Origin: Sanderia malayensis
Lineage: Eukaryota > Cnidaria > Scyphozoa > Semaeostomeae > Pelagiidae
Assembly (NCBI GenBank): GCA_013076295.1
Contig: RQOL01000920.1
Span: 62,001-126,000, forward strand
Length of the DNA: 64,000 nt
Direction of reading: 5' to 3'
Part shown: positions 54,623 through 64,000 of the stretch, one piece after another
Layout of the letters: each line of letters opens with the position of its first letter
Numbering within the stretch: position 1 is the first letter of the stretch
The notes under the pieces: model-generated
What the model saw: the letters and a program-made list of their open reading frames with translations, nothing else
Database searches by the model: none
What the model was told of the DNA's origin: nothing
Made by a program: the position numbers and the translations under genes

Positions 54623-55618
54623 TCAGGAAGAAAACCTTCGAATGATGTCATCAATTTTCGTACTCTTTTCCTCTTTGGCATCAGTCGCAAATATCTTGGT
54701 TGGTTTCTTGACTTCAGGATCATCGTTTTGAATCTCTCCAATGCTAGTGGGTCGTTCGGGCCAACTCTCCTCCGAGCCCCATAGAAATTTCGGTCCATAG
54801 AGCCATCTTTCATTTTCGATAAGCCTTTTAGCATCAAGACCTCTAGATGCATCATCTGCAGGGTTTGAGTTGGTATCAACATAGTGCCACTGTGAAGGTG
54901 AACTCACATTGTGTATTTCAGAGATGCGATTGGCTACAAAGGTCTGGAACCTTTTCTCCTCATTCTCGATGTACTTAAGCACGCAAGTGCTATCTGTCCA
55001 GAAGTACGACTGGTCGATGCCGATACCGATTTCTTGTCGGATCATAGTATCAAGTCTGGTAGCAACTACTACGGCTGAGAGTTCCATTCTTGGAATGGTG
55101 AGTGATTTGATTGGTGCAAGTCTTGATTTTGCCATAATGAAGCAGCAATGTACTTCTCCCATTTCGTTTGTGATACGTAAGTAGGAAACTGCACCGTAAC
55201 CGATTTGCAATGCATCTGAAAAGTGGTGTAACTGTGATGTAACGATATTTCCGAATCCTTCAGGTTTGAGACAGCGATCGATGGTATAGTTCTCTAAATC
55301 TGGTAAGTCATGCAGCCAATTCCTCCACTGCAATAAATTGCTGTTTGGTATTTCATCGTCCCAGCTCAACTTTAAACGACAAAGATCTTGCAGAATTGCC
55401 TTTGCTGGTAGTATGAATGGTGTTGCGAAGCCTAGCAGGTCGTAGATAGAGCTGACGGTTGACAGAATGCCTCTGCGCGAGGGCTTCATGTCCTTGATGG
55501 CAATCTTGAAACCAAAACTGTCACTAGTGACGTTCCACTGAACTCCAAGAGCTCGCTCTAATGTCGTATCTTCAAAATCTAGATTCTTTACGGCTGGGGC
55601 TCTTTCTGACTCGGGCAC
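54623..55618 (-). pseudogene. BEL/Pao element A RT-RNase H region
   Basis: LGVQWNVTSDSFGFKIAI, TVSSIYDLLGFATPFILPAK (the RT connection typical of Pao). Then RNase H: HHFSDALQIGYGAVSYLRI, IPRMELSAVVVATRLDTMI, YFWTDSTCVLKYIENE, WHYVDTNSNPADDASRG. RNase H Asp/Glu residues are present. It ends with a stop just before the integrase frame, with a one-base shift between them. Confidence 0.88.
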
Positions 55619-55631
55619 TGATTCTAATACC

Positions 55632-56414
55632 TTATGGAGTTGACGTCCACTTTGTTATACGAAATCCACCTCTGGATAGTAGCTGTCGAAGCTCTGTTTG
55701 AAGTTTTACCGCTTGCTGTTCTGATTCAACTGATTTTAGGCAGTCATCTACGTAAAAGTTCTTCTTCACGGTTTCCACGGTAACTGGATCGAAGTCATCT
55801 TTGTTATCCTCTGCTGTCTGTAGCAAGGCAAAGGAAGCACAACTAGGAGAAGAAGTTCCACCAAATAGGTGAACTAAAATTTGGTATTCTTTCGGCTTGG
55901 ACTGTAAATCTCCATCTGACCACCACAAGAACTGAAGGCAATTCGCATCTTCAACTGGAACTTTCACTTGCAAAAACATTCCTTCGATATCTGCCATAAC
56001 GGCCACGGGTCTAACACGAAATCTCGTTAGTACCCCAACTAGAGTATTAGTCAAATCCGGCCCCTGTGAGAGCTGGCTATTCAAGGAGATATCTTGATAT
56101 CTTGCCGAACAATCAAATATGACACGGGTTTTCTCCGGCTTCTTAGGATGAAATACTGGGTGGTGAGGCAAGAACCATTTCCTTTTACTGTCATTCTTGT
56201 CTGGAGGGACCTCTCTTGCATATCCTTTTCCCAATAGATTATCGATGAATGCCTTGTATTTATCCAGCAGAACTGGGTCTCTCTGTAATCTACCTTTCAA
56301 ATGTTGTAGACGATATTCCGCCATAGACCGGTTATTAGGCAGATCAGGACATCCGACTTTCCACGGAAGACTTATTTCATAATGACCATCCTTCAATTGA
56401 ATAGAGGACTTCAT
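55632..56414 (-). pseudogene. BEL/Pao element A reverse transcriptase, N-terminal two thirds
   Basis: GHYEISLPWKVGCPDLPNNR, LKGRLQRDPVLLDKYKAFID, WFLPHHPVFHPKKPEKTRVI, FDCSARYQDISLNSQLSQGP, AVMADIEGMFLQVKV (first Asp), HLFGGTSSPSCASFAL and NFYVDDCLKSVESEQQAV with both catalytic Asp. It ends in a stop after GGFRITKWTSTP; a shift leads to 54623-55618. The RT core is intact in sequence. Confidence 0.9.
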
Positions 56415-56419
56415 GTTAT

Positions 56420-57000
56420 CTAGAGTTCTTTTATCCTCTTGTGAATGGCAGCCTTTGAATTATAGGATGAGTCATTGAAATCCAATTCACAGTACTTATT
56501 GAATTGCATGCTCAAATCTACATCAGTTTTGATCAGATTTGCTGTGTGGTGCGAGTCTCCAGATCTCATCAATGGGCCATTGATTACCCATCCAAGATCT
56601 GTTCTTGTTGCATATGGTTCTCCTGGTTTACCTGATTTTACTTCTCTGGGTTCGAGTGCTCTAGGTACATTACTGCCGATAAGGAGTCCTATATCAGCAT
56701 CGATGTCTGCCAAGTTGATTTCTTGTAGATGTGGAAATTTACATAGATCAAGGTTGTTTGCTCGGTTTTCCATCGTTGCAGGCAGTCGAGGAGTAGAAAA
56801 TACAAAAGGTAGATCAATAATGTTATTTTCATCAAGATCATTAACTTGTAAACTCAAAACAGATGTTTTAGTCTGATTACTTTCAATGCCTAGAGTAGCT
56901 AGAGACAACATAGTTTCTCTTCCAGTTGCGTGAAGCTGGTCCATAAGCTCCTTTGTGCGGAAGGTGGTATTTGAGCCACTGTCCAAGAAGGCATAGGTTT
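56420..57000 (-). pseudogene. BEL/Pao element A aspartic protease region
   Basis: The active-site motif FLDSGSNTTFRTKELMDQL has the catalytic Asp. Then FPHLQEINLADIDADIGLLIGSNVP and TRDLGWVINGPL, the typical Pao-type 'IGxDxP...GWxxxGP' pattern. The frame ends with TAG at 56420; a one-base shift connects to the RT frame. It cleaves the polyprotein. Its N-terminal flank is affected by the gag deletion. Confidence 0.85.
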
Positions 57001-58305
57001 CTACAACAGTAGCATGACCATGAGCGTATTTTTGCAGCTTGTCAGGAGAATAGAAAACTTGCGAAGTTCTTCGGCCTTTTCAGCTCGTATAGGAGGACCT
57101 GATATTATTCTGTCGATGTAAGCACTTGCTATTCTGTATTCTTTCCCATATCGCTCTTTCAACAGCCTTTGTGCCTCATAATAGCCTTCATTGTGATTCA
57201 TTGATAAACAACTGCTCATTCATTCTCGAACATCTCCACTTGTAGATTGTATTAGATAATAAAGCCTAGCGCTACAGTTGTCAGTTCTTGCTTCAATCAA
57301 ATTCTCAAAGGATCTGATGAAGTTGCAATATTCAATGGGATCACCGCCAAAGGTAGGTAGCTCGGGTTGTGGAAGCATCAATGCCAAGGTGTTTTGTTGC
57401 TGTTGAATCAATAGATTTTCCAATTCTTGCATGAAGGGTGCCGACTGTGTAAGCTGAATTGGTTCCTGATGATTATTGTTGCACCACTCTTTTGCCTCTG
57501 GGTTTAATTTTTTATCAGGACTTGTTGATTGAATTTTTTCAGGAATATTTGATGGATTATTATTATTTTCTCTGATCTTTTCAACCCATGCTGATACACG
57601 TGGTGCTGATTTCACTGATGAACTGTCATATATGGAAATTCCTTCAGCCTCGGCTAGTGCCCTTTCTTCAGCTTGGGCCTTTGCTAACTCAGTTTCGAGT
57701 TTCAACTGCTCCTTTTTCTGTTGAAGCTTTAATTCTTCTTGTTGCAAAATTTGTAGCCTTTGTAATGCATTTGCTTCTGCTTGAAATTTGGCTTTTCTGG
57801 CTGAAGCCCTGGCTCTTGCACTTGATATTGAACTACAGGTAGCAATTGACGTTCTTGTTTCGGCATTGCTAATTGAATCTGATGGATCTTCTGCAGGGAT
57901 TAAACCTTCATCTACTTTTTCCTTTGAAAGAAGATTCTGTCTTTGCAAAAGCGCAGAAATAAGATTTTTTACCTTAATCTCTTCAAAATTAAAGTAATCA
58001 AAGGACTCTTGAATTTCTTCTGTTTCGGCTTCACTTATGGTCTTATGATAGTGCGCATGAGCGTTTTTCAGTCTTTCAAGCGCGAATTTGAGTTCAGATA
58101 TTTTCTCAGTTATTTCATTAGAATTCTCAAATTTATCGAAAATATTTTCTATTTCATTTCGTTTTCGGGTTAGATTTCGTTTTGCAATACTTCGATTTTG
58201 TTTTAGGCCTGCTATGGATGTTTTTGATAACGTTGGAGGACCTTCTGACAAGACCCCCGTGATTTCATTGTCATTGACAAACTCGACTTCTAAATTTCTT
58301 GCCAT
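57001..58305 (-). pseudogene. BEL/Pao element A gag, one stop and internal deletion
   Basis: ATG at 58303-58305 (MARNLEVEFVNDNEI). A long coiled coil rich in Glu/Lys/Gln spans about residues 40-230. Then comes the Pao gag segment LPTFGGDPIEYCNFIRSFENLI and CSARLYYLIQSTSGDVRE, a TGA stop at about 57220, and in the same frame YYEAQRLLKERYGKEYRIAS (DUF1759-type). After ILLTSCKNTL the text jumps within a few codons to the protease active site. The nucleocapsid zinc knuckles that normally separate them are gone. Confidence 0.85.
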
Positions 58306-58885
58306 AGTTTATTGATAAATCTTTGATAATTCATAATAACAGGATCAAATCAAACTTTTATGTAGACTTCAACTGGACAACTTAGAATTTAATCGAACGC
58401 AGATAGATTTGAGGATAGAATAACTCGTCGGGTTTGGATTTTCTGACTACTTGTTATCCCTTTATCTGTATCTTTTCTCGATCTGATTAATTTTAAGTCT
58501 GAATTTTCTGTTCTGAATGTTCTTAATTTTAATCTGTATTTTCTGGTTTGACTAAAAATTAAAATAAGACATACTCTAAATAAAACGAACTTAAAATGTA
58601 AACAAAGTATCGAATATCGAGCATCCAGTTAATCGAGAAATTGAATTTACTAAATAAATCAAATTCAAATCAAATAAAAACAAAACTTACTTTGGTTTCC
58701 CAGTTGCCAGTTCAGGTAGAGATAGTTTAATATTTCGTCTTTCGATTCGTTTTGGTAGAAATATAAATTCTTTTAGGTTCGTTGTTTGTTAGAATTCGTG
58801 ATCATGTTTTCGAAAGGTTGACAGAAATTTGAATCGAAGAGAGTGGCCGAAAAGGGGAAGAACGCCCAAACTGACAACCGGAAAC
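58306..58885. other. Leader/flank of BEL/Pao element A, no gene
   Basis: AT-rich sequence upstream of gag. On the minus strand CAAAGTAAGTTTT near 58690 could be a splice donor for a leader intron. No TG...CA LTR pair or primer binding site could be recognised. Confidence 0.4.
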
Positions 58886-58920
58886 GGTGTCCGATTACAC
58901 GTTAGCGTACAAAGCTAACA

Positions 58921-59039
58921 GTTCGACTCAGTCGAACCATGCCAAACCAGGTGCAAAATTGGTTTATAAGAGTCGCGCCGTGACGCGCCGTACCAACCAA
59001 ATTTCACTCGGTTCGGCACGGTGCGGCGCGACTTATAAA
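58921..59039. repeat. GC-rich inverted repeat / hairpins
   Basis: TTTATAAGAGTCGCGCCG (58963-58980) is answered by GGCGCGACTTATAAA (59025-59039), with further pairing inside (ACCAACC...GGTTCGG). A perfect 7-bp hairpin GTTCGAC-tca-GTCGAAC precedes it at 58921-58937. It is much more GC-rich than its surroundings and looks like a small MITE remnant. Confidence 0.65.
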
Positions 59040-59275
59040 ATGGCCCTAAGGGCTAACGCACGAACGCCCACTTCCTGAGACAGGTGAGTATTAACTTGTT
59101 ATTAATGTTTATCACTCTGAAAATGGCAGTGGAATGTCTGACCGAATATATAGTTTTTAAAAAAACAACATCTTTTTCATTAAAATGAGGCTTCTGGTTA
59201 TTCTATTCTTAATCAAAGAAATGAATTATTTCATGCTTTGCTATTGAGAAATTTCATTGCAGAAAAGCATGCAGT

Positions 59276-60902
59276 TTGCTGTAAATGTAACCTAAATGAG
59301 CCGGTTATGAAGTGTCAAGAGTGTAGGAAGTTTCTCTGTTCTGAATGTTATAGCATATTGCATAACGAGTGTCCATTTCATAATCGCAACATATGGATAT
59401 AAAAGGCTTTTATGAAGGAATAAAGAATAACGAAACAGTCTTCCACTCCCATGTCATCACTATTGGTAAGACAACTGTTGATACTTCTTTTAAGTCAGGT
59501 TATTCACCTATTCTTTTAGCTACTAGTCGAACAATGTTTCCTTCCACAGAGAGATGTCTTCCAGTGATTTGGCCAACAATATGTCTAGTTTGCAAGAGTG
59601 ATGCAACCATCCATCGGAAATGGGCTCAACAAGTTATAACAGTGATCACTTTGAATGGTTAGTTTTAATTTTCAATACCTAATTGCAGACTTTCTTTGTC
59701 TTAAAGCACAGTAAACAATGCACATAAATAGCACTTCATAACCTACATATATAAACAAAACTGAAGCTAATTCTAACTTCTTCCACTTTACTTCGAATTG
59801 AATTTAATCGCTTATTGTGTTCTTTCAATGCACTTATTGTATATATGCTTCTCTTGGTTCATCACAACTTGTGATGATAGTATCGGGCTATTGGTCAGCA
59901 AGTCCACAGAAGTCAACCTTTTTTTGCAACTGAATTGCTTGAGTGTTGGGAAGAAGTAAGCTACAATTCCCCTGCCAAATCTTTAGGCCGTTTGAGCAGA
60001 CGCTTCCTAAAAGTTGCTAGCATTTTCAGTAATTGTTTGCACTTCCCTCCCACTCCCACGCTTCCTGCTTTTTAAAGCCGTAAAACACTGAAGCCAAAAC
60101 TTTTCTTAGCAATGAATAACCAAGGTTTATCAACCACTTAAATGTTTTCATTGAATAAATTCACATTTGTTAATCATTCTTAGCAACTGAACTGAAAATT
60201 ATAACCAAATATCTCAAATATATGACATGAATACTGCCATCGCTGTTGATGAGTCTGAGGCCTAAATTTTATCTAAAATTTAACGCATGTATTTTCACGA
60301 GTTAAACAAAAATATGGCAGCTTAATACCATATAATTTATCTACTAGCCTTTTATAAGGTTGATACAGTTGCCTGAGAATTTATATAAATACAATAAACA
60401 ATTTTTCCAAACAGAAAATGCAAAAAGAAGTTAACGTTTTGACAAAACATTACAGATGCTGGCCTAAGGACACAGATTGCTGCCCAACACGTTAGCAGAA
60501 TTGAGGATGTCCCTTTGCGCATGCGCAATGCAGAAAATTTGACAGCTAACATTAACATTTATGTTAGCGTTGTTGGTGCTTAAACTCCCTATTGTCATCC
60601 TTTTTGAAAAGTCTGGAACAAGGTGCCAAAAAATTGGGACAGGTTTGAATGTTTGTTCTTTTTAAAAAGAATCTGTTTGTTTGTGCATAATTTTGAACGA
60701 GCATTTCATCCCCTTCTCAGGGTTGTGTAATAAATGCTATGTCCTTTGGGAAACCATTTAGAGAATGGATTGCATGCAAGTACTGTTTAGATGCTCAGAT
60801 TAAAGAGAGTAGCTTTGTTTGTCCGGTTTGCGGCAGGAACTCTCATTCTATTCGTGTAGATGGACATCATACAACATACAGGTTCAAGAAAGTACCCAGG
60901 TG
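59276..60902 (+). pseudogene. KDZ-like transposase remnant 3 (CxC2 type)
   Basis: Three blocks align by eye with KDZ-like gene 2. First (59276-59660): CCKCNLNEPVMKCQECRKFL, CSECYSILHNECPFHNRNIW, a one-base shift, GFYEGIKNNETVFHSHVITI, then LPVIWPTICLVCKSDATIHR. Second (about 59876-60030): VSGYWSASPQKSTFF, a shift in a T run, LECWEEVSYNSPAKSLGRLS. Third (60738-60902): FREWIACKYCLDAQIKESSF, then CPVCGRNSHSIRVDGHHTTY and YRFKKVPR, ending at a good donor (AG|GTGAG). The B-box-like Cys/His cluster and first catalytic Asp are kept. Later catalytic exons are not found before the next element. Confidence 0.62.
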
Positions 60903-61046
60903 AGATTGCAAGTCTGGCGATAATTTCAGCTGAGAGTGCAACCGCATGCCAATGCAATATATCGAAACCATAAATGTTATTTTGAAGGAGGCAAGAAGAA
61001 TCGCTATATGGTGATGTATTCATTGTGCTAGATGATCATGTTCATG

Positions 61047-61222
61047 AGGGGTTTTTGAGCAAAAATAGGGACAAACAGGTAGTCTCTCTGCGAATGACTA
61101 ACCAAAGTGGAAATTTATCAAACAAACTGTTTCTAAGCCAGTTTTTAGTGCAGAAATCGAATATGGATGTTGATTAGGGAGGAGAGGGTTTTTTCCGAGA
61201 TTAGGGGGGTTTGTCCAAAAAA
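61047..61222. repeat. Long inverted repeat, left copy
   Basis: About 175 bp (GGGGTTTTTGAGCAAA ... TTGTCCAAAAAATG), the reverse complement, with mismatches, of 63371-63547. It includes the motif GATGTTGATTAGGG. Confidence 0.75.
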
Positions 61223-61559
61223 TGTGGAAAAGAAATCCGTAGACTGAGAACTGAAATTTTCAGGGTTGATTCAGTAGACAACTGTTTTTGAACCAGTTTT
61301 TGGAGTAAAACTTCCCATGATGGTGGTGAAATTACCGATATAATATAGGGGTTTTATGTCTAGAAATGTCCATGAACATGTTATCACTGTTCCAAAGTTT
61401 GAACATTGTGTCGTATTTCAAACTCGCATGGTTAGAATTTTTTGGGTTGAATTGTGATATTTATTGACTTCGTAGCCCAACTTCATAACTTTGTTCACTT
61501 TTATTATCTGATATGTATTTGCCAATTGCCTAACATGATAAAGAGGCTAAGGGAGATGA

Positions 61560-63064
61560 CGTAAGAGTAAAGGTAGTCCTACAACACAGTCACTCAAGAG
61601 AGTATTCGCTCCTATCAAGAGGGTACCCTGGAAAGGATTTACAGATTCGGAGAAGAAAGTTAAGGTAAGCAGTAAAGTTAAAGCGAAAGATATCGAAGTC
61701 CAGCAAGATATTCTTGGTTCATTGGTTGCCATATCTACAACCAAGAAGGCGGCAGTAGATATAGATAAAGCATTAGAATACCCTCTTGCTCCATTTCCAT
61801 TGGCTTTGGCAACCAGTGATGGGTCCAGACAAAAATATGCAAAAGGAAGTTATTTGATGCTGCCTTGACTTCTCTTGTCCTGGATGTACATACCACAGAT
61901 GATGCCATTTGTTACATCCCAGATGTGGCCGTGACAATTCGCTTCATTGTCAGAGTACCAAACACACTTGGAGATCTAGCTGTGAAGCTTATGAATGAGA
62001 TACCTCGACATTACAGTCTCATCTATGTCACCTGTGACACGTACGCAAATTTTTCGATTAAAAATTCGGAAAGGCTCTTGGGTGGAGATGCAGAAGAATT
62101 CATTGTTAAGTCCCCCGACATCAGAATACCTCCAGATTTTAAAGCATTTCTAAATAACGGGGTGAACAAAGAAAGACTGTTTCACTTGATCGAACAGGTA
62201 TTGGCTGAAAATGCCCCCAAGCTAAGAGAACGAGTAATCTATTTTGCAACAAAAAATCAATGTTGAAAGCTGACTAGAGAGGGAACTGTGTATGTCGAGG
62301 AGCTCTAAGAAAATCATGAAGAAGCAGACACTAAAATCTGCCATCTTTTGCACCATGCACATCATCCACATCATCTTAGCCAGGGAGAATACATAAAATG
62401 TGTTGTAAGGTTGTGCTCCAGGGATATCGATATTCCTATCATTCTGTTAGGAGATGAGTTGCCCAACCTTCATGTTCTGGTCGATAATAGCACAGGTAAA
62501 AATAGAAACCTTTATGATCTGTCAGCATGTATTCTCTCCCCTGTTCAAAAACTGGCGCTTCTTGGCTCACATGCCTTTACGGGCAATATGTGTCGTCTTT
62601 TATACGCAAAGGAAAAAAATCCTGTTGGAATGTGATAAAAGACAAACAGGATTTTCTTGAAACCTTTTGTTCTCTTGGTGTTGACATTGAGCCGAGTGAA
62701 AGCATTGTCAGTGGCCTATAAAAATATGTTTGCTGCTTGTATGGAGAGAGGCGACTCGATGCTGTAAGTGACGCACAAAAAAAGCTCTTCTCTAAAGCAT
62801 TTGCACAAAACAAGAAAGTTGCAGATCTCTCTTTGTTACCACCATTCAGTTCCAGTCTTAAGAAACATATCCAGCGCTCTAGCTATGTTGCAAGTCTGTG
62901 AAGGCAAGCAAATCAGCCATTGATTTCCGCTGGTTGTACTTCCGATCATGGATGGGAGTCTACTCTTACCCCGACTGGAAAGACAAGCCGTACCCGGATG
63001 ATATAGCGGAGTTGTTGATTGAGTCGGGCAATATCGAAGAGATTGTTGAAGGTGAGGATGCTTG
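61560..63064 (+). pseudogene. Remnant of a repetitive 'EADT...HAFTG' gene family (PIN/FEN1-like?)
   Basis: Readable pieces in order: EVQQDILGSLVAIS and DKALEYPLAPFPLALATSDG (61680-61820); SLIYVTCDTYANFSIKNSER (62018-62080); HEEADTKICHLLHHAHHPHH (62320-62380); DIDIPIILLGDELP; KLALLGSHAFTGN (62550-62590); then after a shift LPPFSSSLKKHIQRSSYVAS (62840-62900). This order matches a long, multi-copy, uncharacterised family in fish, molluscs and cnidarians, with 'SPDTDV' and 'LxGxHAxTGCD' motifs, which to me suggests a PIN/FEN1-like nuclease fold. The acidic DTDV is degraded to DIDI. At least five stops or shifts; non-functional. Confidence 0.55.
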
Positions 63065-63370
63065 AGACCTCGAATATTTAGTGACAACAGTACAAACGAA
63101 GACAAATTTTAAGAATGTATTTGTTATATTTATGCGGTTCATTTTGAAGGTAGGTAAATTCTATATTATAGTTGTTTAAATGCAGTTTTAGAAGTAGACA
63201 CAGAGAAAGCTTAGCAGTTAAGTCAGCACATAACAATTATACCCAGATAGATCCCCACAGAGTATTTTAATTAATATATAGCAACAATTTAATGTCTACT
63301 CTACACTAGATCAATAAAAATTAGTCTGGTAAAGTTACCCATAAATAGCAATAGTGGGATGAAAAAACTC

Positions 63371-63547
63371 AATTTTTGGACAATCCCCCCTAATCTCGGA
63401 AAAATGCCCTGCCCCCTAATCAACATCCATATTCGAATTCTGCACAAAAAACTGGTTTAGAAACAGTTTGTTTGATGAAGTTCCACTTTCGTTAGTCATT
63501 TGCAGAGAGATTACCTGTTTGTCCCTATCTTTGCTCAAAAACCCCCC
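63371..63547. repeat. Long inverted repeat, right copy, with a partial tandem copy
   Basis: Reverse complement of 61047-61222. The unit is partly repeated in direct orientation at about 63541-63640 (AATCAACATCCGGATTCGAA versus AATCAACATCCATATTCGAA). Confidence 0.75.
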
Positions 63548-63639
63548 ATATATCGGAACAGCGTCCTCTCCCATCCAATCAACATCCGGATTCGAATTCT
63601 ACACCAAAACTGGTCTAGAAATTGGTCTGGTAAACCCCC

Positions 63640-64000
63640 TCGGCGGGTGGCAATACTCCCCCTTGGGCCTCTGACTACAAGCACATATGAAAAATCTTTA
63701 AGACAAGATGGGTTGTCAGGTGAGCCTCAGTTTGGCCTTAATGGTATGAATAATCTTGACACTGAAATGAAACTACTCTACAGAACTACTAGACTTTAGT
63801 AATTATTGTAGAAATTATCCGTCTCTAGTAAAATTGTTAAACGATTATGTTGATGACAAACTTTGTGGTGCTTCGCACTGGCAAGCAGCAAGGTCTTGAT
63901 CACAAGGAAAATTTTCTAATTTAGATGAAACTGGGTTTGTAGTAGTAGAGGGTCGACATGTCTTGGCTTTAAAAGCTGTAAATATGTTTGGGGTGAACAG
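63640..64000. other. No supported gene to the window end
   Basis: No frame or repeat in this tail could be identified. Confidence 0.5.

Larger units (their letters stand above)
53204..58305 (-). mobile_element. BEL/Pao element A, 3' truncated at the junction with element B
   Basis: Minus-strand gag (58305-57001), protease (56986-56420), RT (56414-55632), RT end/RNase H (55618-54623) and integrase (54616-53204) in canonical BEL/Pao order. The frame is broken by a few point lesions. Gag-to-protease sequence, including the zinc knuckles, is deleted at about 57000. The integrase C-terminus is cut near 53235 and fused to element B. No LTR was recognised upstream of gag. Confidence 0.88.

Noticed and set aside
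57588..58315. Several plus-strand ORFs rich in Leu/Phe
   Set aside because: Mirror of the Glu/Lys-rich gag coiled coil on the minus strand.
1..64000. tRNA, rRNA, CRISPR, bacterial operon signals
   Set aside because: None seen on either strand; the only tRNA-like sequence is the copia primer binding site.

Overview
The window is eukaryotic, almost certainly from an invertebrate animal. It has spliced genes with GT-AG introns, no operons, and a mixture of transposon types that is common in cnidarian and other marine-invertebrate genomes: KDZ-like, THAP/P-element, hAT-ZMYM, integrase-type DNA transposons, BEL/Pao, Penelope and copia. The species cannot be read from the sequence; cnidarian is my best guess, at low confidence. 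I see no bacterial, organellar, tRNA, rRNA or CRISPR features and no clear single-copy host gene. Nearly all of the 64 kb is nested mobile DNA.

Layout. 1-3071: copia-like retrotransposon (minus strand), cut by the window edge. 3141-10365: multi-exon KDZ-like transposase gene (minus), split by a Tc1/mariner-type fold-back element (3250-6042, TA target) and a GC-rich MITE (6981-7322, CCCA target); removing each restores an open frame. 10440-17197: BEL/Pao remnant (minus) split by a LINE (11698-16267, 84-bp target duplication), itself split by a Penelope-like element (13950-15570, 12-bp duplication) with a hammerhead-ribozyme-like motif. 17198-about 19080: THAP plus DDE_4 transposase pseudogene. 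19762-23294: hAT element with 8-bp duplication and one frameshift. 23334-31308: large palindromic fold-back element whose right arm is split by an integrase-type transposon (26142-30470, 6-bp duplication) carrying an intact integrase/transposase and an intact HECT ubiquitin ligase. 31397-33659: decayed Ty3/gypsy pol. 33818-36427: P-element/THAP9-like transposon with terminal inverted repeats (TIRs) and a 7-bp duplication. 36609-39293: unrecognised multi-exon gene with two stops. 42694-47639: second KDZ-like gene (CxC2 type, minus). 49056-49734: RTE-like endonuclease fragment. 49735-58305: two BEL/Pao elements fused head to tail. 59276-60902: third KDZ-like remnant (plus). 61047-63547: inverted repeats around a decayed gene of a repetitive 'EADT...HAFTG' family.

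Most genes serve their own element's mobility (copy, cut, integrate). The exception is the HECT protein, which has no obvious transposition role and looks like cargo that could act on host ubiquitination. Insertion order can be read from the nesting: KDZ, BEL and the fold-back element are oldest; the LINE, then Penelope, the Tc1-like element, the MITE and the HECT-bearing transposon came later. Exon boundaries and family names rest on motif recognition by eye, without database searches.
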